A stretch of 64,000 bases of DNA. Origin: Saccoglossus kowalevskii (lineage: Eukaryota > Hemichordata > Enteropneusta > Harrimaniidae). The DNA is taken from NCBI RefSeq assembly GCF_000003605.2, contig NW_003116954.1, forward strand, positions 55,561 through 119,560. Direction: 5' to 3'. Each line of letters opens with the position of its first letter. Position 1 is the first letter of the stretch. A program made the translations under genes and the position numbers. The notes under the pieces were generated by a model. It saw only the letters and a program-made list of their open reading frames with translations. It did no database searches and was not told the DNA's origin. Below are positions 14,329 to 27,500 of this stretch, one piece after another.

Positions 14329-15117
14329 TAATTCTTCTGTGATTTTTTTGGCTTGACCGATTTCGTTCAAACTTGGCAGGCAGGTCACACCTTCACCCTA
14401 GTTAGTAGCTAAAATCTTTAAAAAATGTTGGCCCCGCCAAAAAAAAACTGATTTTTGGATTGCTTCGCGCCAAATGTATCTCCTCCTAAAACATCTCTGA
14501 CATAGCTCATTCTATTCAGCTTGAGCGTGGGCATCAAGTTACTATTTGAGTTTCTGATATTTGTTTTCATTACCAAGAAATTTGACCCCAAATTAAGGGT
14601 AACTGTTCACCAGAAATAGGTTTTTAACTCTTCTGTGATTTTTTTGGCTTGGCTGATTTTGTTCATATATGACAGGTAGGTCGGACCGTCACAAATTGGA
14701 AAAATATCCTAGCCCACCATTGCCATGTAAAATCTGACAAAAAATTCTGGCTCACCGTTTCCATGGCAACAGCCAAAACACTGATTTTTTGAAAACCTTC
14801 GCGCCAAATGTATCTCACCATATAATTCTAAGATTAAAAAGCACGGACGTAGCTCATTATACTCAGCTTGGGTGTGGGCAAAATTTACTTCTCTTTTTTT
14901 AATGTATACTTTCATAACCGAGAAAATTGACCTCCAAATTGGGGTAACTTTTCACAAGCAACGGCTTTTAACTCCTTTGTGATTTTTTTGGCTTGCATGA
15001 TTAAGTTCATACTTGACAGGTAGGTCGTACCGTCACTCATTGGGAAAAAATCACCACTGCCATGGCAACATCCAAAAACAGATTTCTGAATACTTTCGCC
15101 CCAAATTTATAACCTCC
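14329..15117 (+). repeat. tandem array of about 300-345 bp units, 2.5 copies
   Basis: Three copies start at 14329, 14623 and 14968, each with CTTC/CTTTTGTGATTTTTTTGGCTTG. They share further blocks in the same order: GTTCATAC/A..TGACAGGTAGGTCG, CGCGCCAAATGTATCTC, TAGCTCATT.TACTCAGCTTG and AAATTGACC.CAAATT. The third copy stops after the CCAAAT block. Copies 2 and 3 contain CCATGGCAAC, a near match to an RFX X-box. The units are diverged, so the array is not recent. It could be a local duplication of a transposon fragment. Confidence 0.8.
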
Positions 15118-18100
15118 TACCTGTTCTACCTACAACATGATATTACTGAAACCAAGCGGATTATTATGGTAGTCATGATAGTCAAACATTTGAAAACTAC
15201 TACCCCCGACCAATATGTTTGTTTAGTGGATTTTTTGGGAGGCCACTCAATAGGCGATGCATGTACGTGGCAATGTGTCAAGTATTGTGGACACTTCCAC
15301 AACTTTTATTCAAAATCACCAAAACCATGCATTACTCGTACCACAGACATGATTTCACCGCCGTCACTCGCAGTTCAATTTCTGATTGATAAAGCATAGC
15401 CCCATCACATTCTGAATCTGCACTGAAAAACTTCGAAAAGCGAATGTCAATATCGCCATGATAGACAACAGGTGGCATGCACGAATTCGCCAGTTCTGAG
15501 TCACCTAACTTAGTTTCGGGATGCCGTATTGATAAGAACATTTTGCAGCTAGAACATCAATCCCAATCTGCTACAATTCTGAAGGCATTATCTTGGGTCT
15601 TTCCCTTGAATCCTTGAATCCAGTTCTGGCAGAGAACACATGGCAAAATTCTAATATTGGCATATAAAAGGTGTCACCATTCACTCTACCCCACTAAGAT
15701 GAACAAGTATTTATTTCACTTTCACCTAAGCAAATTACTAACAACAAATTCTAATATACACTGGTTAGTTAATTTGACATGCATAGGCGGAAAAATAATG
15801 TTTTTAAGAAAAACAATCACTATGGTCCCTTTCATCAGTGTTAAACAAAATAACTGAACAGGCCTTCTTAAGATGCACACATTGTCACAAAGTCTCGCAA
15901 GAAAGAAGGCGTTAAAATGAACAACTGGCTCTGTCCATCAGACATGAATCCATTTTTGAAGGCAGGTCAAGTGTTGACCTCTCTGAAGATAAAGAGAAGA
16001 TTGCAGATGAGTATTTGTGCTAACACTTCCCCAAGCCTTACTAGATCACGATTTGGCTATTGGTTGTTGTCAACACTTGATTTTACCAGGAGGTATATTT
16101 CTTCATACAAGACAGTATCCACATCCTGGACCCAATTAGGACAGGTCATTCGATTATTTACCAAGACAAAAATGTGTTAAATGTGTATTTATTATGTATG
16201 GTGCCGTTTTCTAATGGAGGAAATGGGATTGCCCACTGTTGGAAGTCGAACACTATTCAAGTCTCGGTATTATCAAATACCTACACATTTTGAATTCGTC
16301 GGTACAGAATATATCCTTTAGTGTTTTAGTTTTAGTTAGTAATTTGTTTCTGTACAATCAGCAAATGGCCCTACATGTTAGAATTCACGTAATACACAGT
16401 GGTAGTAGTTTGGGGATTATGTAAATTAACCGCACGTTAACTCAATTTAAATTTATCACAAAACTTAATGACACAAAATGAATAAAGTGCAAATTAAAAA
16501 AGTCTGATTGTTTGTGGTCCATATATTGTTCGTCTATATGTATGTACAGCAGTAAGCAACATTGTTCCATCATAATACTATGTCAAACACATGACTGTTA
16601 AGGTCATAGTCAGTAAAGTTCAGTACATGCTCTTGTCACAAACAACATTCTTAATCATAATCATATCTAACCGTAGTTATGATTGGAATCATCGAGATGG
16701 AATAGTATTATTGACTTGACGTACAACAAATTATATTTTATATAATATTCGAAAGATGTTCCTAATGTATATACCTTCGTCGTGTATTCTTTTATACATG
16801 GTCGGGACATTGGCCCTTTCTCCATTCATGAAATGCAATACCATTTGAACATAGTGAACGTGTATTGCATCGGTGGCTTGGATCAAAAGGATTTTATGCA
16901 ATTTCAAAAAAACGTTAAATATTTACCCGGATGCTGCCGATATTGTCATTATCTTTTATAGGTTTTCTTATAATCATTAACACCGCTGCGTATATATGCG
17001 TCAGGCATGGTGATGCATATTCCCCGAGTATGCGTATGAACATAGATATTGCTTTTACTATGATTGAAACAATCTGGAAATTCAAATAAAGCATATATTA
17101 TCACATCATCATGGTGCATATCATTCCCAGTTGTTAAGTTTAGTGTGACATATCAATAGTTGATATGGTACGGTAAACGTGTCAGTATTTACTTTAAAAG
17201 TCATGCTATGCTTGGTCGAACAATTTGCGGGGGAAACCAACCTTGCAGCGGTACATCTCTTAATGCAGCAATACGAGTGTTTCAGACTGGATAGCAACAA
17301 TTACTCAAATGTTTCTATGACACTAACACGAAATAATTTCTATCAATAGAAGAGTAATATTCCTTTCTGCTGAGATTTGACAGCGGTCGACTGCGATTAG
17401 TGAAATACACGCCAACCTATGCGCTTAGACGTCATTTAATATTAACATGAATTAGCATATGATTCGTAGGCGTAGTTGAGTAAAATTACGATTTCTGTTT
17501 TATTGTCGTTGATCATGTAATAAAGGAATAGAGCTATAGAATGTATTTTATCCACTCGATTTCATATCACATTGGTGCAAGCCGCACTACTAGCTCTACG
17601 AACACGTAACATCGAGAGATATAACCCAATAATACTGACCTTTATTTCTAATTATAGTGAGAAGCCTCTTCTATGGTTAACCAATAAACATGTAATAACT
17701 GTGGCAACAATGCAACTTCTACATTATCTAGAGTATTTCTGCTCGCTGTTCTGATTTGTTTATTTGGCTACTGTAAAGTTCTGTTCGTTCCTAATAACAA
17801 CTCACGACTGGGAATGCATAAGGTTCTATGTTTGTATTGTTGACGTTTCATATAGTACTCACGCATATACGAATGTGATGAATGATTGATCAACCCTTGT
17901 CAATAAAATAACAATCAATTGTTGCGTACCGTTTATTTTTTTTAATTCACATGACCTACATCTTGTTTGATACATTGCTACAAGAGAATAACTTACACAA
18001 TCAACTATTCCAGACGTTATGTTGTTGATATAACATATCAAGTTAGTGTGTCAAATAATGTTTTAGTAAAAACAATACGGTACTCAAAAACCTACGTTTG

Positions 18101-20648
18101 AACTTACTTGACCAACTATAAACCTCAAATTACGTTAATTTGCCTAATCACTAACCAATTGCAAACTTAAAAATGATATGATAATTTCTAACCCATTATT
18201 TGTTTGTACAATTAAATTAAATAATAAACAATAATAAACATATATTTAAGCTTTAATATAAAAAGTATGATCTTGCAAATTTGTGGTTTAGGGATAGTGT
18301 GAAGCCAAGGACGTATTTAGTGGTTCCTGTGTTTAACTGATCTTTCACAACACATAATTTTATGATTCATTCGAATATACGCACTCACTGTTAGAGTTTC
18401 ACTTTTATTACTGTACATTATGAGCTATATATTCATAGAAAGACATGTTAATAGTTTTCAACTTGATAATATCTTAGCTTTTACGGCTCCGATAGTTTAT
18501 TCTTATTGTTCATTCGTGGCCGCATTCTAAAAACCATGAAACAATACTAAAGCAAGGATAGTAAACATTTGGCTCTCTTGCATTGTGTTCAAAACTGTGC
18601 CCTTGATTCGAGTATATATTTATCGGCTACATTATTGGCCACATACTATATGCCTTCTCTAAAACAACATTTGTCCACGACTGTTATTCGATAAACAACT
18701 CCAACTAATTATTATGTGTTCAAATTATAGCTATCATTTGAAGCCCTATAAATCCCGTGTATTTATAGGATTACTCTGTAATTAACCGAGTCGCATTCCC
18801 AGGAGCAATAATATGAATTATTTACATTTAGATATGTTATCACACAATGAAGAATCACACAAACCCATCACCTCACTGGGTACAATAAAATAACATCCCT
18901 GTGAAAACATCTTTAAACTAACAAAATCAATGTTTGTTGATAATAATACTCTATTCTTTGAAAGAGAGAATGAAACACAATGAAAACATGAAAATCTACA
19001 CCGATTGGAAATTAAGTCAAACAACTGTACGCCATTTAAAAAAGACAATTAATGTACAATTGTCGAGGGGAAACGTGGCTTACATATGCACTGTTATTGT
19101 TATTTGAGGAAAACATTATTTCACATTCAAGGTCATCCTATCGTGACTGAATATTTTAAAGGTGTGAGTTTGTGCCCAAGAAACAATAAATGTCAAATTT
19201 ATTTAAGTTATCAAAGCCATTGGCTGAATTGTAATAATTAGATGACGCAAGGCTCTTTAAAGAAAAAATCAAGACTAACAACATATGCCTATATGAGAGA
19301 GCTTGGCAAATGTAAGTAAATGCAATTTACAGTTTTTTTATATATTCTAGATATTCAACTTTTCATCAATTCACGTAGTCTACCATCTTAATTCGTCAGC
19401 AAAGGATTATGAGTAAAGTATGACATTATATCCACTGTTGTGAGAAATTGAGAAAATGATTCCATCTATAACTTCAAAAGTTGAAAGTTTAGAGGATACA
19501 TGCATAAAAATTGTTGTCATGTCAACAGAACTGAAAATATTAATTTTTGTGTTTTTCTACCGATTGCTCAATTTTTCGCATATTTTATACAGTTATCGAT
19601 GCAAGTATGTTGTACAGATAATATTTAATATGTTAACCACAAAAGGGGACAAAATGTTTCATTCCATGTAAAAGCAATGATTTTTATTTATTTTACGTTT
19701 TTGGCAATATCTTTACTTTTTAAACTAATTCACGTCAGTATTTGTTCACGTCTTTGATGACAGTATTTCCTCATTTTTTAACAACAGTTGATATCATGTC
19801 ACACTTTACTCACAAAGTTTTGCTGTAGAATCAAGATGGCGGAGTACATAATACTGATGAAATGTTGATATCTAAAATGAAATCTAGAATGATTGAATGA
19901 CTGAATGAATGAAAAGTGATATAAAAACTATAAATTACATTCTCATACATTTGTGGAGCTATTTAATCTGGAATCATTATGTTATTAGCCTTGACTTTTC
20001 CTTCATTTTTTCCTTATTCTCATTTAGTTAAATCTGCTCACATGTTATGGAATTTTCTTAGAGAAATATTTTGAAATTATCGTCAACATGCAAGAAGTTG
20101 TTTTTGACTCTAAAAGAGTTGTAAACATTGCGAATTCTGTAGAATTAGCTCATTCTACAATAACTGTATCGCATTTTTAGTGACTACATTTTAGTGACAA
20201 ATCATTGTATCGGGGTATGACGCACAAAATACGTCTTTATGTCAAAAACCCGAACAAGGTAATGCAGCTCAACAGAAGCATCTGTGAATACGCAGCAAAA
20301 CGAAATCGACTGACTATATTAATATTTGACTGAAAGTAAATAACAGAAAGGCGAAGAATCAATTTAACTATAAATATATATATATATATATTGATCGTAT
20401 TGTACTTACTTCACTGCCAACGAAAATAGTACGTGTTAAATTGAAAAAGACAAATATTGTCATAATAATTGCTGTTCATAAGATATAAATTGTCTACATT
20501 TGCGTTATTATATGTATATATGTTCAATATAAATAGAATATAACCCAATATTATTGTCTAAACAAATTTAGCGACTTAAAGCACAGAGGAGTATGTCGTG
20601 ATATATGCAGCGTTGCCATGGGTGAATTTCGAGTGAATAAGTTATTTT
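15118..20648. other. gene-poor stretch
   Basis: Short open frames exist on both strands between 15.1 and 16.4 kb (for example near 15332-15541 on the minus strand), but none has a recognisable motif or convincing start. From 16.4 to 20.6 kb the sequence is AT-rich with no coding signal that I can support, apart from a TA run near 20373-20391. Confidence 0.55.
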
Positions 20649-20662
20649 GTTACCATAGTAAC
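20649..20662 (+). promoter_or_regulatory. RFX X-box-like site upstream of the GPCR gene
   Basis: GTTACCATAGTAAC fits the RFX-family X-box pattern GTNRCC-N(0-3)-RGYAAC with both half sites intact. It lies about 430 bp upstream of the receptor ATG. A second, incomplete half site (GTTGCCATGG) occurs 35 bp before it. RFX factors drive ciliary and some neuronal genes. Function here is inferred from motif and position only. Confidence 0.5.
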
Positions 20663-21092
20663 CAGTCCATATTAAATGAACCTACGCATACAATACTGAC
20701 CGGACAGTTGATCGTCCAATCAGAAGACATTTAGCGGTATTGAGTTGTTTATCGGAGAATCATTTGCAACTGAAGATGGAGCTATGATCAGTGTCTAATG
20801 CAGAGGAGTGCGTACTCGTTTTGAACCCATATGCATGCTACTGGACGCGAACACTGCTGTAATTGTATCTGTTGTCTCAAAGTCATATACTGTGAGTGGA
20901 TTTTGAGCGCGGATCGATAAAGACGATTGACCTAATAGTTACGTTATTCCGAGGCTCGTAATACAAAGAAGGATTTCACAAACATGCACATACGGGTGAG
21001 TCGGACGCGAAAACATGTATACACAAGCATATCTACTTAGAACGAGCCGTTGAAATTTGAATTGTTGGACGCCGAAAGTACAACTTTGCAGC

Positions 21093-22190
21093 ATGGATGA
21101 ACAAAACCATACTTTTAGTCGTCTAAATGCCTATTTTGATGACCCTCATCATATCATACCTATGATTATGACTGTTGTGACAGTGCTAATTATTCTTGGT
21201 AATATATTGGTGATTGCAGTCGTATACCGAACCAAAGCATTTGCTAATGCCAGTGGCATGTTCATGACATCGTTAGCGTGCGCTGATCTCGGTGTTGGCG
21301 TGTTTGTGTCACCATTGTCGATTTACCCAGCCTATATCAACTACTGGCCGTACGGACACAGAGTTTGTACCATGGCAGCATTCTTCACCGAGCTCTTCTC
21401 CTGTATATCAGTCTGTTCTCTAGCTTTGATAGGCATCGATCGTTATTTGGCCGTATCGCAGCCACTTGCTTATAAAACAATTATGCCACCGGAAAGAGCC
21501 CGCAATGTCATTCTGGTAAAATGGTTTTTACTTTTATTGATGTGTTTGCTGCCAGTCTTTGGTGTTGTTGAAGTGATGTATTACGCCGATCTTTACATTT
21601 GTAACGTGGCATGGGAGTTGGAAATTGGATATGCTCTTGGCGTCTTTATACTGGTAATCATACCCAGTTTTGTAGCCGTGTTCTTCTGTTACTTTCACAT
21701 ATTTCGCATATCACACAAAGCAGCGAGACAGATAGATCAGCAGAGAGATAGCATACGCAACAATGTCCAGTCAAAGACGATTGGTAGTACAAGCAAACGT
21801 AAAGGTGCTATGATGTCGTTTATTATCATCGGCTCATTCTGTTTGTGTTGGACGCCTTGGTTAGCTCTGCAAATCCAAGAGTCGGTTGTATTTGCACGAT
21901 CTGAAAGCACCGGGAGTGTCATCTCGGGACATCCACATTTGCCACAGGCACATTTTGTTACAATGTGGCTTGCAATAAGCAATAGCTTCTTCAACTGCGT
22001 TATATATTTTCTCTCCAATAAATCGTTCCGCAAAGGTGCCAAACGTATATTTCGAACCTTTGGCTTTATGGTAGTGTGTAAAGGACGGAAGAGTAACCGG
22101 GGTTCCGAGGCAGTAATTGATATCTGGTCGATAGCACCCACGCATCGTCGCGGCACGTTGGTTGTTGACAACTCTGTAGTTGTAACTTAA
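21093..22190 (+). CDS. rhodopsin-class GPCR, GPR21/GPR52-like
   Basis: Intronless gene for a 365-residue seven-helix receptor of the plasma membrane, predicted to signal through G proteins. Visible landmarks: GN in TM1 (N37), LACAD in TM2 (D65), C92 at the top of TM3 with partner C170 in loop 2, DRY at 116-118, W144 in TM4, P191 in TM5, CWTP at 252-255 in TM6, and WLAISNSFFNCVIYFLSN in TM7. The TM7 block, including NCVIY in place of the usual NPxxY, matches my recollection of vertebrate GPR21/GPR52, as do YFHIF at the end of TM5 and DRYLAV. The N terminus is short, with a glycosylation sequon at N5 (NHT) and no signal peptide. I chose the ATG at 21093. The open frame extends 12 codons upstream but only to a TTG, which is unlikely in an animal. 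The ligand is unknown. A divergent amine-type orphan receptor is the alternative. Confidence 0.85.
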   Translation: MDEQNHTFSRLNAYFDDPHHIIPMIMTVVTVLIILGNILVIAVVYRTKAFANASGMFMTSLACADLGVGVFVSPLSIYPAYINYWPYGHRVCTMAAFFTELFSCISVCSLALIGIDRYLAVSQPLAYKTIMPPERARNVILVKWFLLLLMCLLPVFGVVEVMYYADLYICNVAWELEIGYALGVFILVIIPSFVAVFFCYFHIFRISHKAARQIDQQRDSIRNNVQSKTIGSTSKRKGAMMSFIIIGSFCLCWTPWLALQIQESVVFARSESTGSVISGHPHLPQAHFVTMWLAISNSFFNCVIYFLSNKSFRKGAKRIFRTFGFMVVCKGRKSNRGSEAVIDIWSIAPTHRRGTLVVDNSVVVT

Positions 22191-24291
22191 TCAATTAGAT
22201 ACTATGCAGACGTTGTTGTAATAAGAATTAACAATGCGACCAAATACGTAGGACACTTTTTCTATGAATTTCCGATTTCACCTTATTATTTACATCATTT
22301 TATGTGGCACAATCGAAAATAATGTTTTTAAATATATCTTGTACGTATTTATCCGATATTTACACCAGACGTTAACACCTAAATTATTGTAAATGTTCAA
22401 TGCTCATATTTTTCCACAATGTTCGGTTCATAAAAAAAATATAAATCATAATTTATGCCTAACACAGCACGTAATGTGACGTATTACTTGTATCGCTTTG
22501 TTTTTGCTCTAACTTTAACTCGAAGAAATTCGTATCAGCAATTTGTATGTCAATCAGTAATTTCGAGATAAATATCTCGAGAACAGTGGAATCGTTGCAA
22601 CAAAGCATAAATCGAAAAGCATTCATTTGTATGTCTTGTCCGACACAAAAAGCATTAATATTTATAATGAAAGTTACAAATTAACATTCTGATAAGTGTA
22701 TTACAACCTATTAATCATTACAGGTATGAATATTAAGATGGCACAGAAAATGATTGTATTGTATTGTTTTTGTTCGATTGTTATGATCACTAGTTCTAAG
22801 TTGTGTCATTGACATTTATTGTTACTATAATACGAAGATACCTCAAAGTATGCACGAAGACAGTACAGCGCCATTTCCTAATATGGTAGTATGAAAATAC
22901 CCCGTAAAATACCGCAAAATTACGGCACGCTGTAACTTATGGTGTTACGGTGACTGACGTATAATAATAGTATTTATTTCAAAATGCTAGGGCTCTTTTA
23001 ATTCTTCAATCAGGAATAATAATCATTTACATGCCATTTTAAAATATTTGTCCATGTCCGTTATACTTTCACCACAAAATATTTGTTATGGAATAAGTAC
23101 ACATGAGTACACATGAATCGCAGTCAGATGACCGAGTAATACAATACAACCAAACGTTGGATATAAAGTTGATTCTTCGCGAGATAGTATTCGAGCCATG
23201 AGCATAGAACCACTTTCAAACAAGTGATTGAAAATGACACAGTCCCCGTTAAAAATAAAGTTCTCTTTGTGCGCGTCATGTTAAAGCGGAGAGATTGTCG
23301 CGAGCGTGTCTTTGAAACTTGAGTTCGAAGTGGCAAAAACAACATTTGTTTATTTACATCAAATTCGAACACCTGTTGCGTGACGACCCCTTCAGTTTAG
23401 GACATAGCAATAAAAAAATCATAGATCACAAGTGAAAGTAAAACAAATTGAGGTGCATGTCTATGTTAATAAAACTTGTTTAAAAATTGTTTAAAGTATG
23501 TTTGAGAAAAGTCTGAGAATGGGAATGAGGCACTAAAATTACATTACCATACATCTCATAAATATGAATGCTTGTTGCCATGGTGCCCTACAATGACTCT
23601 TTACATGGGACTTACAATGTTAACATATGTGTAATGACCGACTTTGATATTCTTGGATGGGGAATACAGCAATTGCAACTTTTTGTAATTGTATTGTTAG
23701 TCTGGACTAAAGTGGCCAATAAGCCCTTTGTACAAGTCAAGCGCACTCTTGTGTCGAATAATATGATGATGGCAGTGTCCTCAAATCTGCAGTTTTAATA
23801 AATATCAGTTCAAAATAATGCGTTTAACGTTTGTCATATATCGCCTCTCAGATATGGTTATGGGGATATGAACGTTTTTAACATAATATACTTGTACATG
23901 CTGGAGGACGCTCAACTTGGAGGGAATATAGAAGAAAACATCTTGTGCATCTGCCAGCAATTGTGGTACAACTGCTGATTTTGGAGTGTAAAGCATGTGC
24001 AATGGGGACTGATATGTAAGCATTTCAGCATTTCTAGTTCGAGTCGAGTGATCGTAATTAAAAGCTCAACCACTTGGAGGGACATGTTTGTATTGTAAAT
24101 GTGAAAGGAGGATATAACTGAAAGACAGGATTTGAAAATAAATATAAAATCTTTATTGTTACCTTAAACAAGAACATTTAACCAGCGACCTTGTGATTTT
24201 TGGAACAATTTATATCTAACACAGACAAAAAAATATATCAAAAATTATAGCCTGACATGTATAATCTATGTACCAAATTAAATAAATAAAA
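22191..24291. other. receptor 3' flank, no further gene seen
   Basis: The receptor 3' UTR presumably lies here, but I could not pick a convincing polyadenylation signal. The rest is AT-rich, with only short open frames lacking recognisable domains. Confidence 0.5.
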
Positions 24292-24502
24292 CAAGATGGC
24301 TGCCACTCGGCCATTTTGAATTGAATCGCTAAACTACTGCATGTGCATATATCCCACATAAAAATACTATACACATACAAAGAATGAATTGAATCGGTCC
24401 AAAGGATTCTGAAATATGATTCCGGTTGAACGGACGCACAGACGGACGAAGACCGAATTATAAATCCCCGTTTTCGAACTTCGTTTGAACGGGGACTAAT
24501 AA
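24292..24502 (+). mobile_element. short interspersed repeat with 3' hairpin, copy 1
   Basis: The element includes GGTCCAAAGGATTCTGAAAT, a run of ACGGACG-type units, GACCGAATTATAAATCCCCG and a terminal hairpin (stem CCCCGTT/AACGGGG), and ends GGGGACTAATAA. A diverged copy occurs in reverse at 63753-63935. The left end near CAAGATGGCTGCC is uncertain. With no coding capacity and a conserved hairpin tail, it is a SINE- or MITE-like non-autonomous element. I cannot tell which. Confidence 0.65.
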
Positions 24503-27500
24503 ATTACGACACGAAGCGAAGTTTATTGTAGTACCGGTATATCAACAGTACATACCTCATATTTGGCTTGTTTACGTCCAATAGCCAACTGTTGCAATAG
24601 GTAGTGCGTAGTACAGAACATAAATGCTTGTATCCATCTAGCCCGAGACATGCAAACAACACAACCCAAAGTGCTTACCCATAATCGGATGTGGTTTGTA
24701 CTAACATACAATGGTTCACACAACTCTAGTTGCAGTCACCAGCACGTGCCATCTATGTCTGACATGCAGTTTTCTTTATTTCCATATTTCTATAACCATT
24801 CTATATACCCTACATAGCTAAGAAAATCCCCGTCACCTGACCGTGTGTTTGAATGAATGAAATAATGAAATATGTATAAATTGCCGACAGTTTTAGCATT
24901 GTTTAGACAAATTTGACTTTTGAAGAACAAATACAGCCAGTATAATGTTTTGGAAAAATCTATGTTAATTGGTACAAATCATGGAGGATTCATGGAGGTT
25001 AATTCTTAGTTCTGTACAATCCCACAACACTAGAAATGCATGAATTATTGTGATGATGTCAGTGTCATCATGTAATGCATATGAAGGCCGGAGAACGCAA
25101 AGTAGCAATACTATATTGCCTGGAAATGACGTAATACAATGTCTGAATATGAATGGCAATGTTCAGTTATAATACAGTTCAATAAATGTTGTATAGTATA
25201 AGAAATTATCTATTTGGAGGAAATCGGTTTTATGTAAATATGAATGCTACTTCATCAGAGAACTATAGCTCCATGATTTACAACATATGGAACAAATGAA
25301 AAATACGTGCCTTCAAAAAAATATCACAGCGATGATGTGACTTTTTATTTCTGCCATCACATAATAGGGTTGAAGATAAAAAAAAACATATAGTTTTCAT
25401 TGACATATATATATATTTCACCACATGAATAATACGAAACATTTCTAGCATAGACATTAATATATATACTTAGAAAGCACCTAATTCCAATCGAATAAAA
25501 TCCAATGTAAAGTATCCAATCACGTCGTGACTTTAGCTGTGTCTTAAATTGAATGATTTTTATAAGTATAAATTGAATTAATGTGTATACTATTTTTGCT
25601 TGGTCATTTGAAGTGATCACCTTCTTTACAATCACTTACTAAAATATTCAATACAGTCAACGTATATGAGATTAGACAACAAGCCCACGGTGATTAATTC
25701 AATTCACTGCGATGTATTTGGAAAATAGAATAAAATACAACACCGAGTTGTCAATGCATGGCAGGACACATAGCTGATGAATTAAGACGAGATGTTTTAT
25801 GTCTCTGTAAGCAATCACAATTCCATTCGTGTTAAAATACAATACAGAATTTGAGTGCGTGCATGAGTGCACGTTTTCAATGTACTCTAATCCTGACATG
25901 CCACATGCCGTTAAACATAACTGTAAAACAAGTAGTTGCCATGGATACAATATTGAATAATAGTTACTCAACACGACATTTTGTAAATAGGTTTATTTTT
26001 TATAAAACCGTTTCCGGTGATCACGCATACGATTGGCATAAAGTCAACGCATGTCGCAGTCTGATTAGGTACTATATTATGTTACAGGATTTTCTAAATA
26101 AATACAATCGTACGACTGGTCATATTTTCACTACGAATTAGAGTATTTGAAATAGCTTTCATATATATATATATATAAATGTTGATGTATAACCATGTGC
26201 AATTGTCATCCTCTGCATACAGTCCCGTTAACAGTAACTGTATTGAGTAAAGACAAAAATATCAAACGTGAATGTATTTATTGAAACGCGAAACAGATAT
26301 CGGCGGTCATTTATATCTCTGGAATATACTTAATTGTAAACCCCAGTACGAGAACAACATTATTTCAATATGCTTTATAAGAAACAAATAGTGTCATATG
26401 AATTTAAAACTGCCGGTCTCAAACTTCCTAATTATTATATACTGGCACAATGTGCTTGAATAGGCGGTTCTTTGTTTAGTTGACTAATTTACCAGTGAAG
26501 AATAATTAGTTGAGTCCTTGGAAATGCAATGTTGTTATCAGTTAATTGAGCTAATTCGTTACTTCTTGTGGAAATGTAAAGTTAATTTAAGATGTGTAGG
26601 CATTCTAAATTATATTAAGATCGTATCACAACAATGTGTTGTTCAACTTTTTTCATCAGACATTTTTTTTAAATAGTAGGAATACTACTATTGGCTTTTT
26701 TTCGTTGTTCGTCTTTTCTATGAGTTCGATTTTTCGCTGTGCCTTTATTAGACAGTTCTCTTTGAAACTGGGTCTCGGAATTTGTATGTGCTTCATAGTT
26801 CTGGAGGTATAGACCGATGAGCTGTGAACGTGTTTACCCATTTACCGTGCAAAGTAAATTTGAATGTTAAAGAAAGTATAAAATATAATGTTTAAGAATC
26901 TGCATTTTTTTTAAATGTTTTGGTTCGTTTACCCTTCTCGCTAATTCAATTCAATTCAATTCAATTCAATTCACTGAAATGTAAGTTGAAAACAGCGTAC
27001 ACTATTTCAACACAGTCAAATTTGAATTATGAATAAAACACAATATTATAAATAGAAAGCATTAGTTTACGTCAGTGTCACAAAGTTAATCAAGCAACGC
27101 CATAATATCAGTAAAGACTTAAACTTTATATCACGGCATATGTACAGCTGTGACACACCCACATACAAACACGTGACGGTGACATCCACTGTGTATAAAG
27201 TACATATACAGTAGCAATTTTTTCATTTGAATACAATTCTCGAAAATTTGTTCCGGATCCGGTTCCAACGGTCAATACAAAACGTTCATATTACACGTCA
27301 GTAGCGTTGGCATAGTGACACCACGGTAGTCAGTTATGAGCTATTACTTGAATAACCTATTTATTGACTTGCTATGTAGATTTTCGTCTCCCGCAGGTCA
27401 AAATGATTGTGAAGCTTTCAGAAAAACTACACACAGCGTGGGTTTAACATGCATATATGTGTGTAGGTTGCTCGCGAGAATTCATGTCGTACAAAAGAAT

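Noticed and set aside
15013-15399. A 128-codon plus-strand open frame as a gene
   Set aside because: It begins inside the third unit of the tandem array and has no recognisable domain or splice context.
21057-21092. Upstream extension of the receptor reading frame to a TTG
   Set aside because: Animal genes rarely start at TTG. The in-frame ATG at 21093 gives a normal short receptor N terminus.
21737-22171. Minus-strand open frames of 144 and 94 codons opposite the receptor
   Set aside because: They mirror the strongly supported plus-strand receptor and show no domain of their own.
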